In this document: positions 8,534 to 16,685 of the stretch, one piece after another | How the letters are laid out: each line of letters opens with the position of its first letter | How positions within the stretch are numbered: the first letter of the stretch is position 1 | Assembly (NCBI RefSeq): GCF_900187285.1 | Contig: NZ_LT906470.1 | Span: 1,808,001 to 1,872,000 of the forward strand | Length of the DNA stretch: 64,000 nt | Reading direction: 5' to 3' | DNA from: Veillonella rodentium | GTDB lineage: Bacteria; Bacillota; Negativicutes; Veillonellales; Veillonellaceae | Position numbers and translations under genes: made by a program | The notes under the pieces: model-generated | What the model was told of the DNA's origin: nothing | What the model saw: only the letters and a program-made list of their open reading frames with translations | Database searches by the model: none

Positions 8534-8620
8534 ATGATTAACCGAATCAACGCGGCAAAACAATACTTTTATTGGTTCTTTATCCAGCGTACGGGTAAGG
8601 AACTATTTGAGCTGCACTGA
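8534..8620 (+). CDS. Aromatic operon leader peptide
   Basis: A 28-codon ORF with a good Shine-Dalgarno (AAAGGAG, 8517-8523). Codons 11-16 (8564-8581) read Tyr-Phe-Tyr-Trp-Phe-Phe, six consecutive aromatic codons covering all three end products of the pathway. The rest reads MINRINAAKQ before it and IQRTGKELFELH after it. It is followed 33 bases later by a strong terminator and lies upstream of the complete aro operon. The role inferred is ribosome stalling at aromatic codons when charged tRNA is scarce, allowing an antiterminator to form. The peptide itself probably has no function. Confidence 0.9.
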   Translation: MINRINAAKQYFYWFFIQRTGKELFELH

Positions 8621-8670
8621 TTTAGATGTCATCATCGGTGGCTTGGAATAGTTAAAAGGGCTACCCGTAT
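8589..8670 (+). promoter_or_regulatory. Antiterminator pairing of the aromatic attenuator
   Basis: GTACGGGTA (8589-8597), inside the leader-peptide codons just after the aromatic run, is complementary to TACCCGTAT (8662-8670), the 5' arm of the terminator, over eight Watson-Crick pairs plus one G-U. The two structures are mutually exclusive. Confidence 0.75.
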
Positions 8671-8694
8671 CAGATATACGGGTGGCCCTTTTTT
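8654..8694 (+). terminator. Attenuator terminator of the aro operon
   Basis: AAAAGGGCTACCCGTAT (8654-8670) pairs with ATACGGGTGGCCCTTTT (8676-8692), 17 bp with one U-G, loop of five bases, followed by a T-run. It is an intrinsic terminator located between leader peptide and aroF. Confidence 0.92.
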
Positions 8695-8753
8695 ATTTGC
8701 CGTCCCGTATGGTTAGCCCTACTATTCACCGGTAGTCGATAAGGAGGTTTATC

Positions 8754-9770
8754 ATGATTATTACATTGAAACAGAACGCAACCGCGGAAGAAGTATCCCG
8801 TTTACGCAGTGAATTAGAGGACCAGGGCTTCATCATCCATCCTGTAGAAGGCACTCGTTACAATATCCTGGGTCTTATCGGCGACACGGCATCTCTTGAT
8901 GCACGGCAAATCGAATCTCTTGATTTTGTAGATAAAGTAACACGTATACAGGAGCCGTACAAAAAGGCAAATCGCAAATTCCATCCGGATGATTCCATCA
9001 TCAACGTTGGTGGCGCCCTCATCGGCGGCGGTCACTTTGCCGTAATGGCGGGGCCTTGCTCCGTGGAAACTCCGGAACAGGTCTTAGAAACCGCAAAAGC
9101 TTGTAAAGAAGCAGGTGCCACGATTCTTCGCGGCGGAGCTTTCAAACCGCGTACATCCCCATACTCCTTCCAAGGCATGGGCCCTGAAGGCCTCGAATTA
9201 TTGGAACTTGCAAAAAAAGAAACAGGCCTCCCGATCGTTTCGGAAGTAATGGATATTTCCCAACTGCAATACTTCGATAATGTAGATATGCTTCAAATCG
9301 GTGCACGTAACATGCAGAACTTCACACTACTTAAAGAAGTCGGCAAAATGAAGAAACCGATTTTGTTAAAGCGCGGTTTGTCCGCTACTTACGAAGAATG
9401 GTTGATGGCTGCCGAATACATCATGAGCGAAGGGAACGAACAAATCGTCCTTTGCGAACGCGGTATTCGTACATTCGAACCTAAAACAAGAAATACATTG
9501 GATGTGACGGCCATTGCGATGATGCACGAGCTGTCCCATTTGCCGATTATCATGGATCCGTCCCATGCAGCGGGCATGAGCCGTATGGTACGACCACTTT
9601 CACTGGCATCCGTAGGCGGCGGAGCGGACGGTCTCATGATCGAAGTACACAACAATCCGGCCAAAGCATTATGCGACGGTCCTCAAGCATTGCGTCCCGA
9701 TCAGTTCAACAGCCTAATGAAAGAGGTACAGGCATTACACAACGCATTAATAGAGTGCACCAACTGTTAA
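8754..9770 (+). CDS. aroF: 3-deoxy-7-phosphoheptulonate (DAHP) synthase, type I-beta
   Basis: First step of the shikimate pathway, condensing phosphoenolpyruvate and erythrose 4-phosphate. At 338 residues it has an N-terminal ferredoxin-like domain of about 70 residues, as in the Thermotoga-type enzyme, where it mediates feedback inhibition by Tyr/Phe. The barrel follows, with AGPCSVE, KPRTSPYSFQG, GARNMQNF and DPSHAAG. AAGGAGG precedes the ATG by seven bases. It is the first structural gene after the attenuator, so the operon is likely controlled both transcriptionally and allosterically. Confidence 0.95.
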   Translation: MIITLKQNATAEEVSRLRSELEDQGFIIHPVEGTRYNILGLIGDTASLDARQIESLDFVDKVTRIQEPYKKANRKFHPDDSIINVGGALIGGGHFAVMAGPCSVETPEQVLETAKACKEAGATILRGGAFKPRTSPYSFQGMGPEGLELLELAKKETGLPIVSEVMDISQLQYFDNVDMLQIGARNMQNFTLLKEVGKMKKPILLKRGLSATYEEWLMAAEYIMSEGNEQIVLCERGIRTFEPKTRNTLDVTAIAMMHELSHLPIIMDPSHAAGMSRMVRPLSLASVGGGADGLMIEVHNNPAKALCDGPQALRPDQFNSLMKEVQALHNALIECTNC

Positions 9771-9787
9771 ATCAGAAAGGATTTCCT

Positions 9788-10843
9788 ATGTTTCGCATCC
9801 ATATTAACGCGTCCGAACCGTACGACGTAGTTATTGAAAATAATTCATTATCGCACATCGCCGACTATATTCACCCCCTCAAAAATCCCTGCCAAACCAT
9901 CATTGTCAGCGATGATAATGTGGCCCCCCTCTATCTGGAAACGGTAAAAGCCTCCCTCACCGAAGCGGGATACAGCGTATGTGACTACGTATTCCCTCAC
10001 GGAGAAGACGAAAAAAATGCCCCCCGTCTCATCGATCTAATAGAGTATATGGCGGCTCAGTCCTTAACGCGCAAGGACTTGCTCATCGCCTTGGGTGGCG
10101 GTGTCGTCGGCGATATGGCGGGCTTTGCGGCGGCCACATATCTGCGGGGTATCGATTACATACAGGTACCGACATCCCTGTTGGCAGCCGTCGACTCCTC
10201 CGTCGGTGGCAAGACAGCGGTCAATCTGAAAGCCGGCAAAAACCTGTGGGGTGCTTTCAAACAACCGATCCTGGTAGTATGCGATCCGACAACGCTCGAT
10301 ACATTACCTCGAAAAGAATGGATCAATGGATGCGGGGAAATCATCAAATACGGATTCCTCGACGTACCCGGTCTGCTGACACAGCTGGAAAATAAACCGC
10401 TGTTAAAAAACCAGGAAAAGGCGATTGATATCATCGCCCGCTGTGTACAGGCAAAAGCGGATATCGTCGAACAGGACGAACGGGAATCCGGCGTACGGGC
10501 TTTGCTCAATCTGGGGCACACCTTCGGTCACGGCATCGAAAAGGCGAGCCGGTTTAAAATTCCTCACGGGAATGCCGTAGCCATCGGCATGGTCTTAATG
10601 GCACAAGGGGCCGTACATCACGATGACCTCAATCCCGCAGTCGTAACGAAATTAAAGAACCTGTTAGAAACCCATGAATTACCTACAGAAACGTCCATTA
10701 CAGCAGATGAATTACTGGAAGCGGCCAAACACGATAAAAAAAGTCAGGGAGAGACTATCAAAATCGTCGTGCCTACTGACTACGGCCACAGTAAGCTCAA
10801 GGTGGTTACTCACGAAGAACTCAAAGGTTATCTTATAAAATAG
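9788..10843 (+). CDS. aroB: 3-dehydroquinate synthase
   Basis: Second shikimate step, an NAD- and divalent-metal-dependent cyclisation. The 351-residue protein shows GGGVVGDMAGFAAATYLRG, PTSLLAAVDSSVGGKTAVN, GCGEIIKYG and the metal-binding HTFGHGIE. The ATG at 9788 follows GAAAGGA and gives the expected N-terminus; a longer reading frame extending back into aroF is not credible. It begins 17 bases after the aroF stop. Confidence 0.95.
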   Translation: MFRIHINASEPYDVVIENNSLSHIADYIHPLKNPCQTIIVSDDNVAPLYLETVKASLTEAGYSVCDYVFPHGEDEKNAPRLIDLIEYMAAQSLTRKDLLIALGGGVVGDMAGFAAATYLRGIDYIQVPTSLLAAVDSSVGGKTAVNLKAGKNLWGAFKQPILVVCDPTTLDTLPRKEWINGCGEIIKYGFLDVPGLLTQLENKPLLKNQEKAIDIIARCVQAKADIVEQDERESGVRALLNLGHTFGHGIEKASRFKIPHGNAVAIGMVLMAQGAVHHDDLNPAVVTKLKNLLETHELPTETSITADELLEAAKHDKKSQGETIKIVVPTDYGHSKLKVVTHEELKGYLIK

Positions 10844-10880
10844 ATGTTAAATATAATGTATTATCTACAAAGGAGATGAC

Positions 10881-12152
10881 ATGTATTCCGTAACGAACGC
10901 CCTCTTACGGGGCACCATCGACTCCATACCCGCTAAGGCGCACGCCCATCGGGCGCTCATATGCGCCGCACTGGCGCCGACACCGTCTACAATTGTATTG
11001 AGCCGTACATCAAGAGATATTGATGCTACTATGGATTCATTGCGCGCCCTCGGTGCCGATATAACCTATAAACAGAAAATCGTTACCGTCAATCCCGATC
11101 AGCCCCCTGCAGTAGGCAAGATACTTCCGCATGAGTCCGGCACCACGCTGCGGCTCCTGTTACCGGTATCCGCCTCTCTATGCGATACAGTGAAGGTCGA
11201 TGCAAAAGGGCGCTTACCGGAACGCCCGTTGGAACCTTTATTAAGCGAAATGAAGCGTCACGGTGTACAATTTTCAAAAGACGCGCCGCCGTTCACGATG
11301 AAAGGATTACTCAAAGGCGGCGATTTCAGCATGGTCGGTAACGTGAGCAGTCAGTTTTTCTCCGGTTTACTGTTAGCCGCCCCTCAACTGGGTCATACGG
11401 TAATTACATCTACGACACCTCTGCAATCCCGAGATTATGTGACATTGACATTGACGACGATGACGGATTTCGGTATCACGGTTGAACACCAGGAAGCAAC
11501 AGCCACACAGAACGAGACTTTCACCATCAATGATATGTCCACGTTCGTAGGACGAAACCATTATCAGATTGAAGGCGATTGGTCCAATGCGGCTATTTGG
11601 ATGGTCGCTGCGGCCATGACCGGCGAATCCATTACGATTACGGGCATGAATCCGGACTCCGTACAGGCGGACCGACGCATCATGGATATCATCAGCGCCT
11701 CGGGTGCGACTATTACATGGAACGGATCAAATCTGACCGTATCGGGTCGCGCCACTACGCCATTGACGGTGGATCTCGAACAATGTCCCGATTTATTGCC
11801 GGTTCTGTCGGCCCTCGCCTGTTCTATCTCAGGTGAAAGCACCTTTATCAACGGTGCCCGACTGCGCCTCAAGGAATCGGACAGGCTGAACGCAGTGGCA
11901 AAGCTCGTGTCCGATTTAGGTGGCACGGTGCGCCAGGAAGGTGATAATATATATATTACAGGTACAGGAAGCCTCACAGGAGGCCTTGCAGACTGCGTCA
12001 ATGATCACCGCCTCGTCATGGCCGGCACATTGATGGCGCTCATCAGTACGGATCCGGTACGGCTCAAAGACAGCGAAGCCATCACGAAATCCTATCCGGA
12101 TTTCTTCACGGACTGGAATCTCTTGGGCGGTTCGGCTACGCCGATCTGTTGA
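10881..12152 (+). CDS. aroA: 3-phosphoshikimate 1-carboxyvinyltransferase (EPSP synthase)
   Basis: Sixth shikimate step. The 423-residue protein carries SGTTLR, LPERPLEPL, SSQFFSGLL, GDWSNAA, RLKESDR and DHRLVMAG, all standard EPSP synthase motifs. The N-terminal substrate loop reads IPAKAHAHRAL where most homologues have (P/G)SKSxxxR. The lysine and arginine are kept, but the serine after the lysine (Ser23 in E. coli, a shikimate-3-phosphate contact) is alanine. AAAGGAG precedes the ATG. A 118-base spacer separates it from aroC. Confidence 0.94.
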   Translation: MYSVTNALLRGTIDSIPAKAHAHRALICAALAPTPSTIVLSRTSRDIDATMDSLRALGADITYKQKIVTVNPDQPPAVGKILPHESGTTLRLLLPVSASLCDTVKVDAKGRLPERPLEPLLSEMKRHGVQFSKDAPPFTMKGLLKGGDFSMVGNVSSQFFSGLLLAAPQLGHTVITSTTPLQSRDYVTLTLTTMTDFGITVEHQEATATQNETFTINDMSTFVGRNHYQIEGDWSNAAIWMVAAAMTGESITITGMNPDSVQADRRIMDIISASGATITWNGSNLTVSGRATTPLTVDLEQCPDLLPVLSALACSISGESTFINGARLRLKESDRLNAVAKLVSDLGGTVRQEGDNIYITGTGSLTGGLADCVNDHRLVMAGTLMALISTDPVRLKDSEAITKSYPDFFTDWNLLGGSATPIC

Positions 12153-12270
12153 ACTCATTTTAAAGTGCAATTGAAAGACACGGTTTACCATAGAAATACG
12201 CTGTCAATTACACGAATCTCAATCACCTCATTTCAATATAAATACTTTTCAATCGATATCAGGAGGACAT

Positions 12271-13365
12271 ATGTCATCGAATTTCGGTAAAACAATTCAG
12301 GTATCCACCTTCGGTGCCTCCCACGGCTATGCCATCGGCGGCGTCGTGGACGGCCTGCCTTGCGGTTATCACATCAACCGAGATGAACTGCAGGCATTCT
12401 TGCGCCGTCGTGCGCCGGGGCAAAACCAATTCCAGACGCAACGTAAAGAATCGGATGTACCGGAATTTTTATCGGGCCTCGTAGATGATATGTTGAGCGG
12501 CTCTCCGCTGGCCTTCATGATTCGCAATACGTCACAGCACTCCGGCGATTACAACAATTTACGGGATATTCCCCGCCCGTCCCATGCAGATTTTACAGCT
12601 CGTATGCGCTACGGTGACAAGGTGGATATGCGCGGCGGCGGACACTTCTCGGCGCGTCTTACGGCACCTCTTTGCGTTGCCGGCGGCATTGCATTACAGC
12701 TGCTCGCCCGGAAAGGCATCCGCATTCACGGTCATCTAAAACAGGTGGGCACCATTCAGGATGCACCTATCGATATGGTCAAGCCGAATATGGACGCCCT
12801 CGCCGATATTGCAACTGAACCGATCGCCATGCTGGACGCTTCTAAACGGCAAGCTGTTGAAAGTCTCGTACTGAAATTAAAAGGCGAAGGTGATTCCACC
12901 GGCGGCATCATAGAAGTCATCGCTACAGGTTTACCTGCAGGTTTGGGAAATCCTAATTTTGACGGTATCGAAAACCGCTTGGCCCGAGTCATATTCGGTG
13001 TGCCTGCCATAAAAGGCGTGTCATTTGGAGGCGGCTTTAACATGTGCTCCGCCTTAGGGTCCGAGATGAATGATGCTTTCACCATGAACGGCCATACCGT
13101 AACGACCACGACGAACAACAGCGGCGGCATCCAGGGCGGCATTACCAACGGTTTACCGCTCGTCATGCAGGTGGGCATCAAGCCGACCCCGTCCATTTAC
13201 AAAGAGCAGCACTCCGTGTCATTGTCAAAAGAAGAGGACACACTGCTCACCATAAAAGGGCGCCACGATCCGTGCGTAGCATTGCGCGCCGTTCCCGTCA
13301 TCGAAGCCGTTACGGCCCTCGTACTGTTAGATTTTCTAGGAGATATTGACCATGAACTTAGATGA
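12271..13365 (+). CDS. aroC: Chorismate synthase
   Basis: Final common step, converting EPSP to chorismate with reduced FMN. The 364-residue protein shows the N-terminal STFGASHGYAIGGVVDGLP, then RPSHADFTARMRYG, and the C-terminal stretch with NNSGGIQGGITNG and RHDPCVALRAVPVIEA. The Shine-Dalgarno AGGAGG lies just before the ATG. Its 3' end overlaps pheA by 14 bases, implying translational coupling. Confidence 0.96.
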   Translation: MSSNFGKTIQVSTFGASHGYAIGGVVDGLPCGYHINRDELQAFLRRRAPGQNQFQTQRKESDVPEFLSGLVDDMLSGSPLAFMIRNTSQHSGDYNNLRDIPRPSHADFTARMRYGDKVDMRGGGHFSARLTAPLCVAGGIALQLLARKGIRIHGHLKQVGTIQDAPIDMVKPNMDALADIATEPIAMLDASKRQAVESLVLKLKGEGDSTGGIIEVIATGLPAGLGNPNFDGIENRLARVIFGVPAIKGVSFGGGFNMCSALGSEMNDAFTMNGHTVTTTTNNSGGIQGGITNGLPLVMQVGIKPTPSIYKEQHSVSLSKEEDTLLTIKGRHDPCVALRAVPVIEAVTALVLLDFLGDIDHELR

Positions 13366-14491
13366 ATTACGCGTTAAAATCAATGATATCAACGAACAGA
13401 TGTTAAGCCTGTTCAAAGAACGTATGGCTCTCTCCAAAGACGTGGCGAAGGCAAAAAAAGAGATGAACAAAGCCGTGTACGATCCGAAACGGGAACGCGA
13501 TATTTTAGATAAGGTCACCTTAGAAGCGGGGCCGGACATGGATTTGTACGCTCGCCGATTCTTTGAAACTCTCTTCAGTTTAAGCCGCACCTATCAGGCG
13601 GAACAATTATTCCAAAATACGGAATTCACCCGGAAAATGAAAGCCGCCGTGGAAGCATCCCCTACATTACCGCCGCAACGTGGCAGCGTAGCCTGTGCCG
13701 GCGTATTCGGCAGCAATGCTCAAATGGCGTGTGACCGCCTGTTGCCGCTCAGCCAGATTCATTATGTAACGGGATTTCATGCCGTATTTGATGCGGTCGA
13801 ATCCGGCGAATGCGAATTCGGCGTGTTACCCATCGAAAACAGCTCCAACGGTTCCGTGAAGGAGGTTTACGACCTCTTAGAGGAACACAAATGCTACATC
13901 GTACGCGGCACACGCCTTTGGATTTCTCACGATTTACTCGTAAAAAAGGGAACTCAATTATCCGATATTCATACCATCATTTCACACCCTCAGGCACTGG
14001 GACAATGCAGTCAGTACCTGGAAGACCTAAAAGGCATCACCTTGCGTTCCTTCGACAATACGGCACGTGCCGCACAGCTCGTAGCCGCCAGTGATGATCC
14101 GGGCGTAGCCGCTATCGCGGCGCCGCAATGTGCGGAACTGTACAATTTAACCCCTATTGCGCGCAACATCCAGAACAGCGACAATAACTATACGCGATTC
14201 ATCTGCATCAGCAAGAACTTTCATGTATACCCGGGGGCCAACAAGATCTCTGTCGTAACCTCAGCGAACCATGCACCGGGAGGACTCGGCGCCTTATTGA
14301 CAAAATTCGCCAATATCGGCGTCAACTTGACGAAGCTGGAATCAAGACCGATTGTGGGACATAACTTTGAATTTCTCTTCTACCTCGATTTGGAAGCTTC
14401 CTTGGCGGATCCTAAAGTACTTTCCGTCCTTGCGGAACTGCACACATCGCAGGATAAATTCCGCCTGCTCGGTAACTATCCGGAAAATTAA
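13352..14491 (+). CDS. pheA: Bifunctional chorismate mutase / prephenate dehydratase (P-protein)
   Basis: Committed steps to phenylalanine. Domains in order: AroQ-type chorismate mutase (about 1-85), prephenate dehydratase (about 110-285, with IENSSNGSVKEVYDLL and NYTRFICIS), and an ACT regulatory domain (about 295-379, with GGLGALL and the Phe-binding KLESRP). The ATG at 13352 is preferred over an upstream TTG at 13346 because CTAGGAG precedes it at suitable spacing. Inclusion of a Phe-branch enzyme fits the Phe-rich leader peptide. No tyrosine-branch dehydrogenase is in the operon. Confidence 0.95.
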   Translation: MNLDELRVKINDINEQMLSLFKERMALSKDVAKAKKEMNKAVYDPKRERDILDKVTLEAGPDMDLYARRFFETLFSLSRTYQAEQLFQNTEFTRKMKAAVEASPTLPPQRGSVACAGVFGSNAQMACDRLLPLSQIHYVTGFHAVFDAVESGECEFGVLPIENSSNGSVKEVYDLLEEHKCYIVRGTRLWISHDLLVKKGTQLSDIHTIISHPQALGQCSQYLEDLKGITLRSFDNTARAAQLVAASDDPGVAAIAAPQCAELYNLTPIARNIQNSDNNYTRFICISKNFHVYPGANKISVVTSANHAPGGLGALLTKFANIGVNLTKLESRPIVGHNFEFLFYLDLEASLADPKVLSVLAELHTSQDKFRLLGNYPEN

Positions 14492-14511
14492 CGCATATAC
14501 ATGTAATAATA

Positions 14512-14547
14512 AATGACTGATAGAGGCGCCAGTCTCTATTAGTCATT
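14512..14547 (+). promoter_or_regulatory. Hairpin between pheA and aroEK
   Basis: AATGACTGATAGAG (14512-14525) pairs with 14534-14547 (one G-U) around an 8-base loop. There is no T-run, so it is unlikely to be a full terminator and may stabilise or process the operon mRNA. Confidence 0.5.
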
Positions 14548-14577
14548 ATCTACTTATAAACCTGATCAGGAGGTCCT

Positions 14578-15813
14578 ATGAAATTTGGTTTACTCGGCCG
14601 CACCTTGGGGCACAGCTATTCCCCACGCATTCACGGAGCATTGGGAAACAACAGTTACGAGTTATTTGAACGCGAACCCGGTGAACTGCGGGACTTCTTT
14701 AACGATCCCGATTTACAGGGCATCAACATCACCATTCCCTATAAAATCAACGCCCTCGAAGCCTGTGCGTTCGTAGATGCACGGGCGGAACGTATCGGTT
14801 GCGTCAACACCATGGTGCGCCGCGACGGACACTGGTACGGATACAATACGGACTATGACGGCTTTGTGTTCACATTGCGGCATTCAGGCATCGATGTAAA
14901 AAATAAAGAATGTATCATCCTCGGCGACGGTGCTTCATCCAAAACGGTCCATATCGCCCTTGAGGATTTAGGTGCCCGCTCTATCATCCATATATCTCGT
15001 CACGAGTCGCCATTCTATGAAGATATGGAGCAATTCAAGAACACCGCTCAGGTCATCATCAACTGCACACCGGTCGGCATGTATCCGAACAGCCCCCGGA
15101 CGCTGATTGACATAACAAACTTCACGGCCCTCACCGGTGTGGTGGATCTCATCTACAATCCGCACCGCACCGTACTTCTGTTACAGGCCGAAATGATGGA
15201 TATTCCTTACAGCGACGGCCTGCCTTTCCTCGTAGCGCAAGGCGTTGAGGCGGCCAAGCATTTCCAAGGCAGAAGATTCGGCTCCGCTGAAATTAAACAG
15301 ATTTTACGCGACATTCGTCACGAAAAGGAAAACATCATCCTCATCGGTATGCCCGGTGTCGGTAAAACTACGATAGGCAGAGCCCTCGGCAATGCCTTAC
15401 ATCGCAAATGGTTTGACGCTGACAAGGAACTGACAAAAGAAATCGGCGACATCTCCGACTACATTACAAACAACGGAGAGGACGCCTTCCGAAAGGAAGA
15501 AACAAAAATACTTGCCAAATTGGGCCGACAAACGGGACTTGTCATTTCAACCGGCGGCGGCTGCGTTACGATACCTCAAAACTTCACCCATTTGCGCCAA
15601 AACGGCCGCATCTACCAACTGACCCAACCGGTCGAAAGGCTTTCCACGGAAGGACGTGTTCTCTCCCAAGGTGGTATCGACCGGTTGCGCGAATTAGAAG
15701 CAGTTCGTGCACCGATGTACGAAGCCTTCGCACAATGCATCATAAAACACCATCGCAACATACAGGAAACAGTAGCGCGTATCATAGAGGATTTTGAGGC
15801 ACACCTGCTCTAG
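14578..15813 (+). CDS. aroE/aroK: Shikimate dehydrogenase - shikimate kinase fusion
   Basis: A 411-residue fusion. Residues 1 to about 250 are shikimate dehydrogenase: LGHSYSPRIHG, catalytic lysine in PYKINA, NTDYDG, a Rossmann region around GDGASSKT, and NCTPVGM. From about residue 257 onward it is shikimate kinase: P-loop GMPGVGKTT, FDADKEL, FRKEE, TGGG and RAPMY. It carries out steps four and five consecutively, with EPSP synthase and chorismate synthase upstream. It is the last gene of the operon and is followed by a terminator. The kinase lid region is somewhat divergent (GRVLSQGG). Confidence 0.94.
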   Translation: MKFGLLGRTLGHSYSPRIHGALGNNSYELFEREPGELRDFFNDPDLQGINITIPYKINALEACAFVDARAERIGCVNTMVRRDGHWYGYNTDYDGFVFTLRHSGIDVKNKECIILGDGASSKTVHIALEDLGARSIIHISRHESPFYEDMEQFKNTAQVIINCTPVGMYPNSPRTLIDITNFTALTGVVDLIYNPHRTVLLLQAEMMDIPYSDGLPFLVAQGVEAAKHFQGRRFGSAEIKQILRDIRHEKENIILIGMPGVGKTTIGRALGNALHRKWFDADKELTKEIGDISDYITNNGEDAFRKEETKILAKLGRQTGLVISTGGGCVTIPQNFTHLRQNGRIYQLTQPVERLSTEGRVLSQGGIDRLRELEAVRAPMYEAFAQCIIKHHRNIQETVARIIEDFEAHLL

Positions 15814-15840
15814 GAATCTTAGCACAAGGCAAGAATATAG

Positions 15841-15866
15841 AAAAGTCGGCTTTCGCCGACTTTTTT
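15841..15866. terminator. Bidirectional terminator between aroEK and aroD
   Basis: AAAAGTCGGC-TTTC-GCCGACTTTT is a 10-bp stem with a 4-base loop flanked by A- and T-runs. It overlaps the aroD stop codon by two bases. Confidence 0.9.
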
Positions 15867-16659
15867 AATGCACTTTTACGCGTTGATGTTGCTGTTCATC
15901 AAAGATACCGTCCACATCAGTAGTATCGAGGATACGTTTTAATGCATGTACATCAATTTGGCCGGGTGCGGATGTCTTTCCTGCCGAGGCAAATGTCATT
16001 GCATTACCGAACAAAGCTCCTGCAGTGCGTGTCACAGCCCCCAGCGGGCCCATTGCGATAGTAATGATAGGGTCTGCCGGATAAAGAGCTTTCACCTCGG
16101 CCGTCGCCTCCAAAAGGGTCAATACATCCCCCGTTGTATGCGGCATAACCGCAATTTTAGGCACATCCGCCAACAGTTCTTTCATCTGTAACAATCGATT
16201 GACGATAACCTCACGAGACGGCGTTCCGCTGAAATCATGATTGCTCATGACGACCGTAACGTGATGCATTTTAGCAAATTCAATGGTTTTCAGCATTCGG
16301 TCCTGATCAAGAAAGAATTCTATATCAATCGCATCGACGAGCCCCGTCGGGATGAGCCGTTCCAACATTGTGAAATACGCCTCTGCCGAAATAGCGCGCT
16401 CGCCCCCTTCGCCCCTGGTGCGCCACGTAAATAGAAGTCCGCGACCTTTCAGTTGAGGTTTGACGAGCATCAATAACTCAATGATGGCATCGATAGAATC
16501 GGCTCGTTCATAATAGTCAATGCGTAGCTCCACTACATGACAAGGCGCCTGACAGGCCAAGGCCGTGGCATCCAAAATCTCTTTCATAGTCGTACCCACA
16601 ATGGGCACGCAAATTTTTGTACCCCTTTCACCGAGTACAACTCGACCGATACGGACCAT
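15865..16659 (-). CDS. aroD: 3-dehydroquinate dehydratase, type I
   Basis: Third shikimate step by a Schiff-base mechanism. The 264-residue protein has VELRIDYY (active-site Glu), catalytic His in SNHDFSG and the Schiff-base Lys in PKIAVMP. GGAAAGGAG precedes the ATG at 16659. An alternative ATG at 16686 overlaps the MFS stop codon (TGATG) and would add nine residues. It is convergent with the main aro operon and probably co-transcribed with the MFS gene, so it escapes the attenuator. Confidence 0.92.
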   Translation of the reverse strand: MVRIGRVVLGERGTKICVPIVGTTMKEILDATALACQAPCHVVELRIDYYERADSIDAIIELLMLVKPQLKGRGLLFTWRTRGEGGERAISAEAYFTMLERLIPTGLVDAIDIEFFLDQDRMLKTIEFAKMHHVTVVMSNHDFSGTPSREVIVNRLLQMKELLADVPKIAVMPHTTGDVLTLLEATAEVKALYPADPIITIAMGPLGAVTRTAGALFGNAMTFASAGKTSAPGQIDVHALKRILDTTDVDGIFDEQQHQRVKVH

Positions 16660-16685
16660 AGTAACTCCTTTCCGCCCCACATTCA

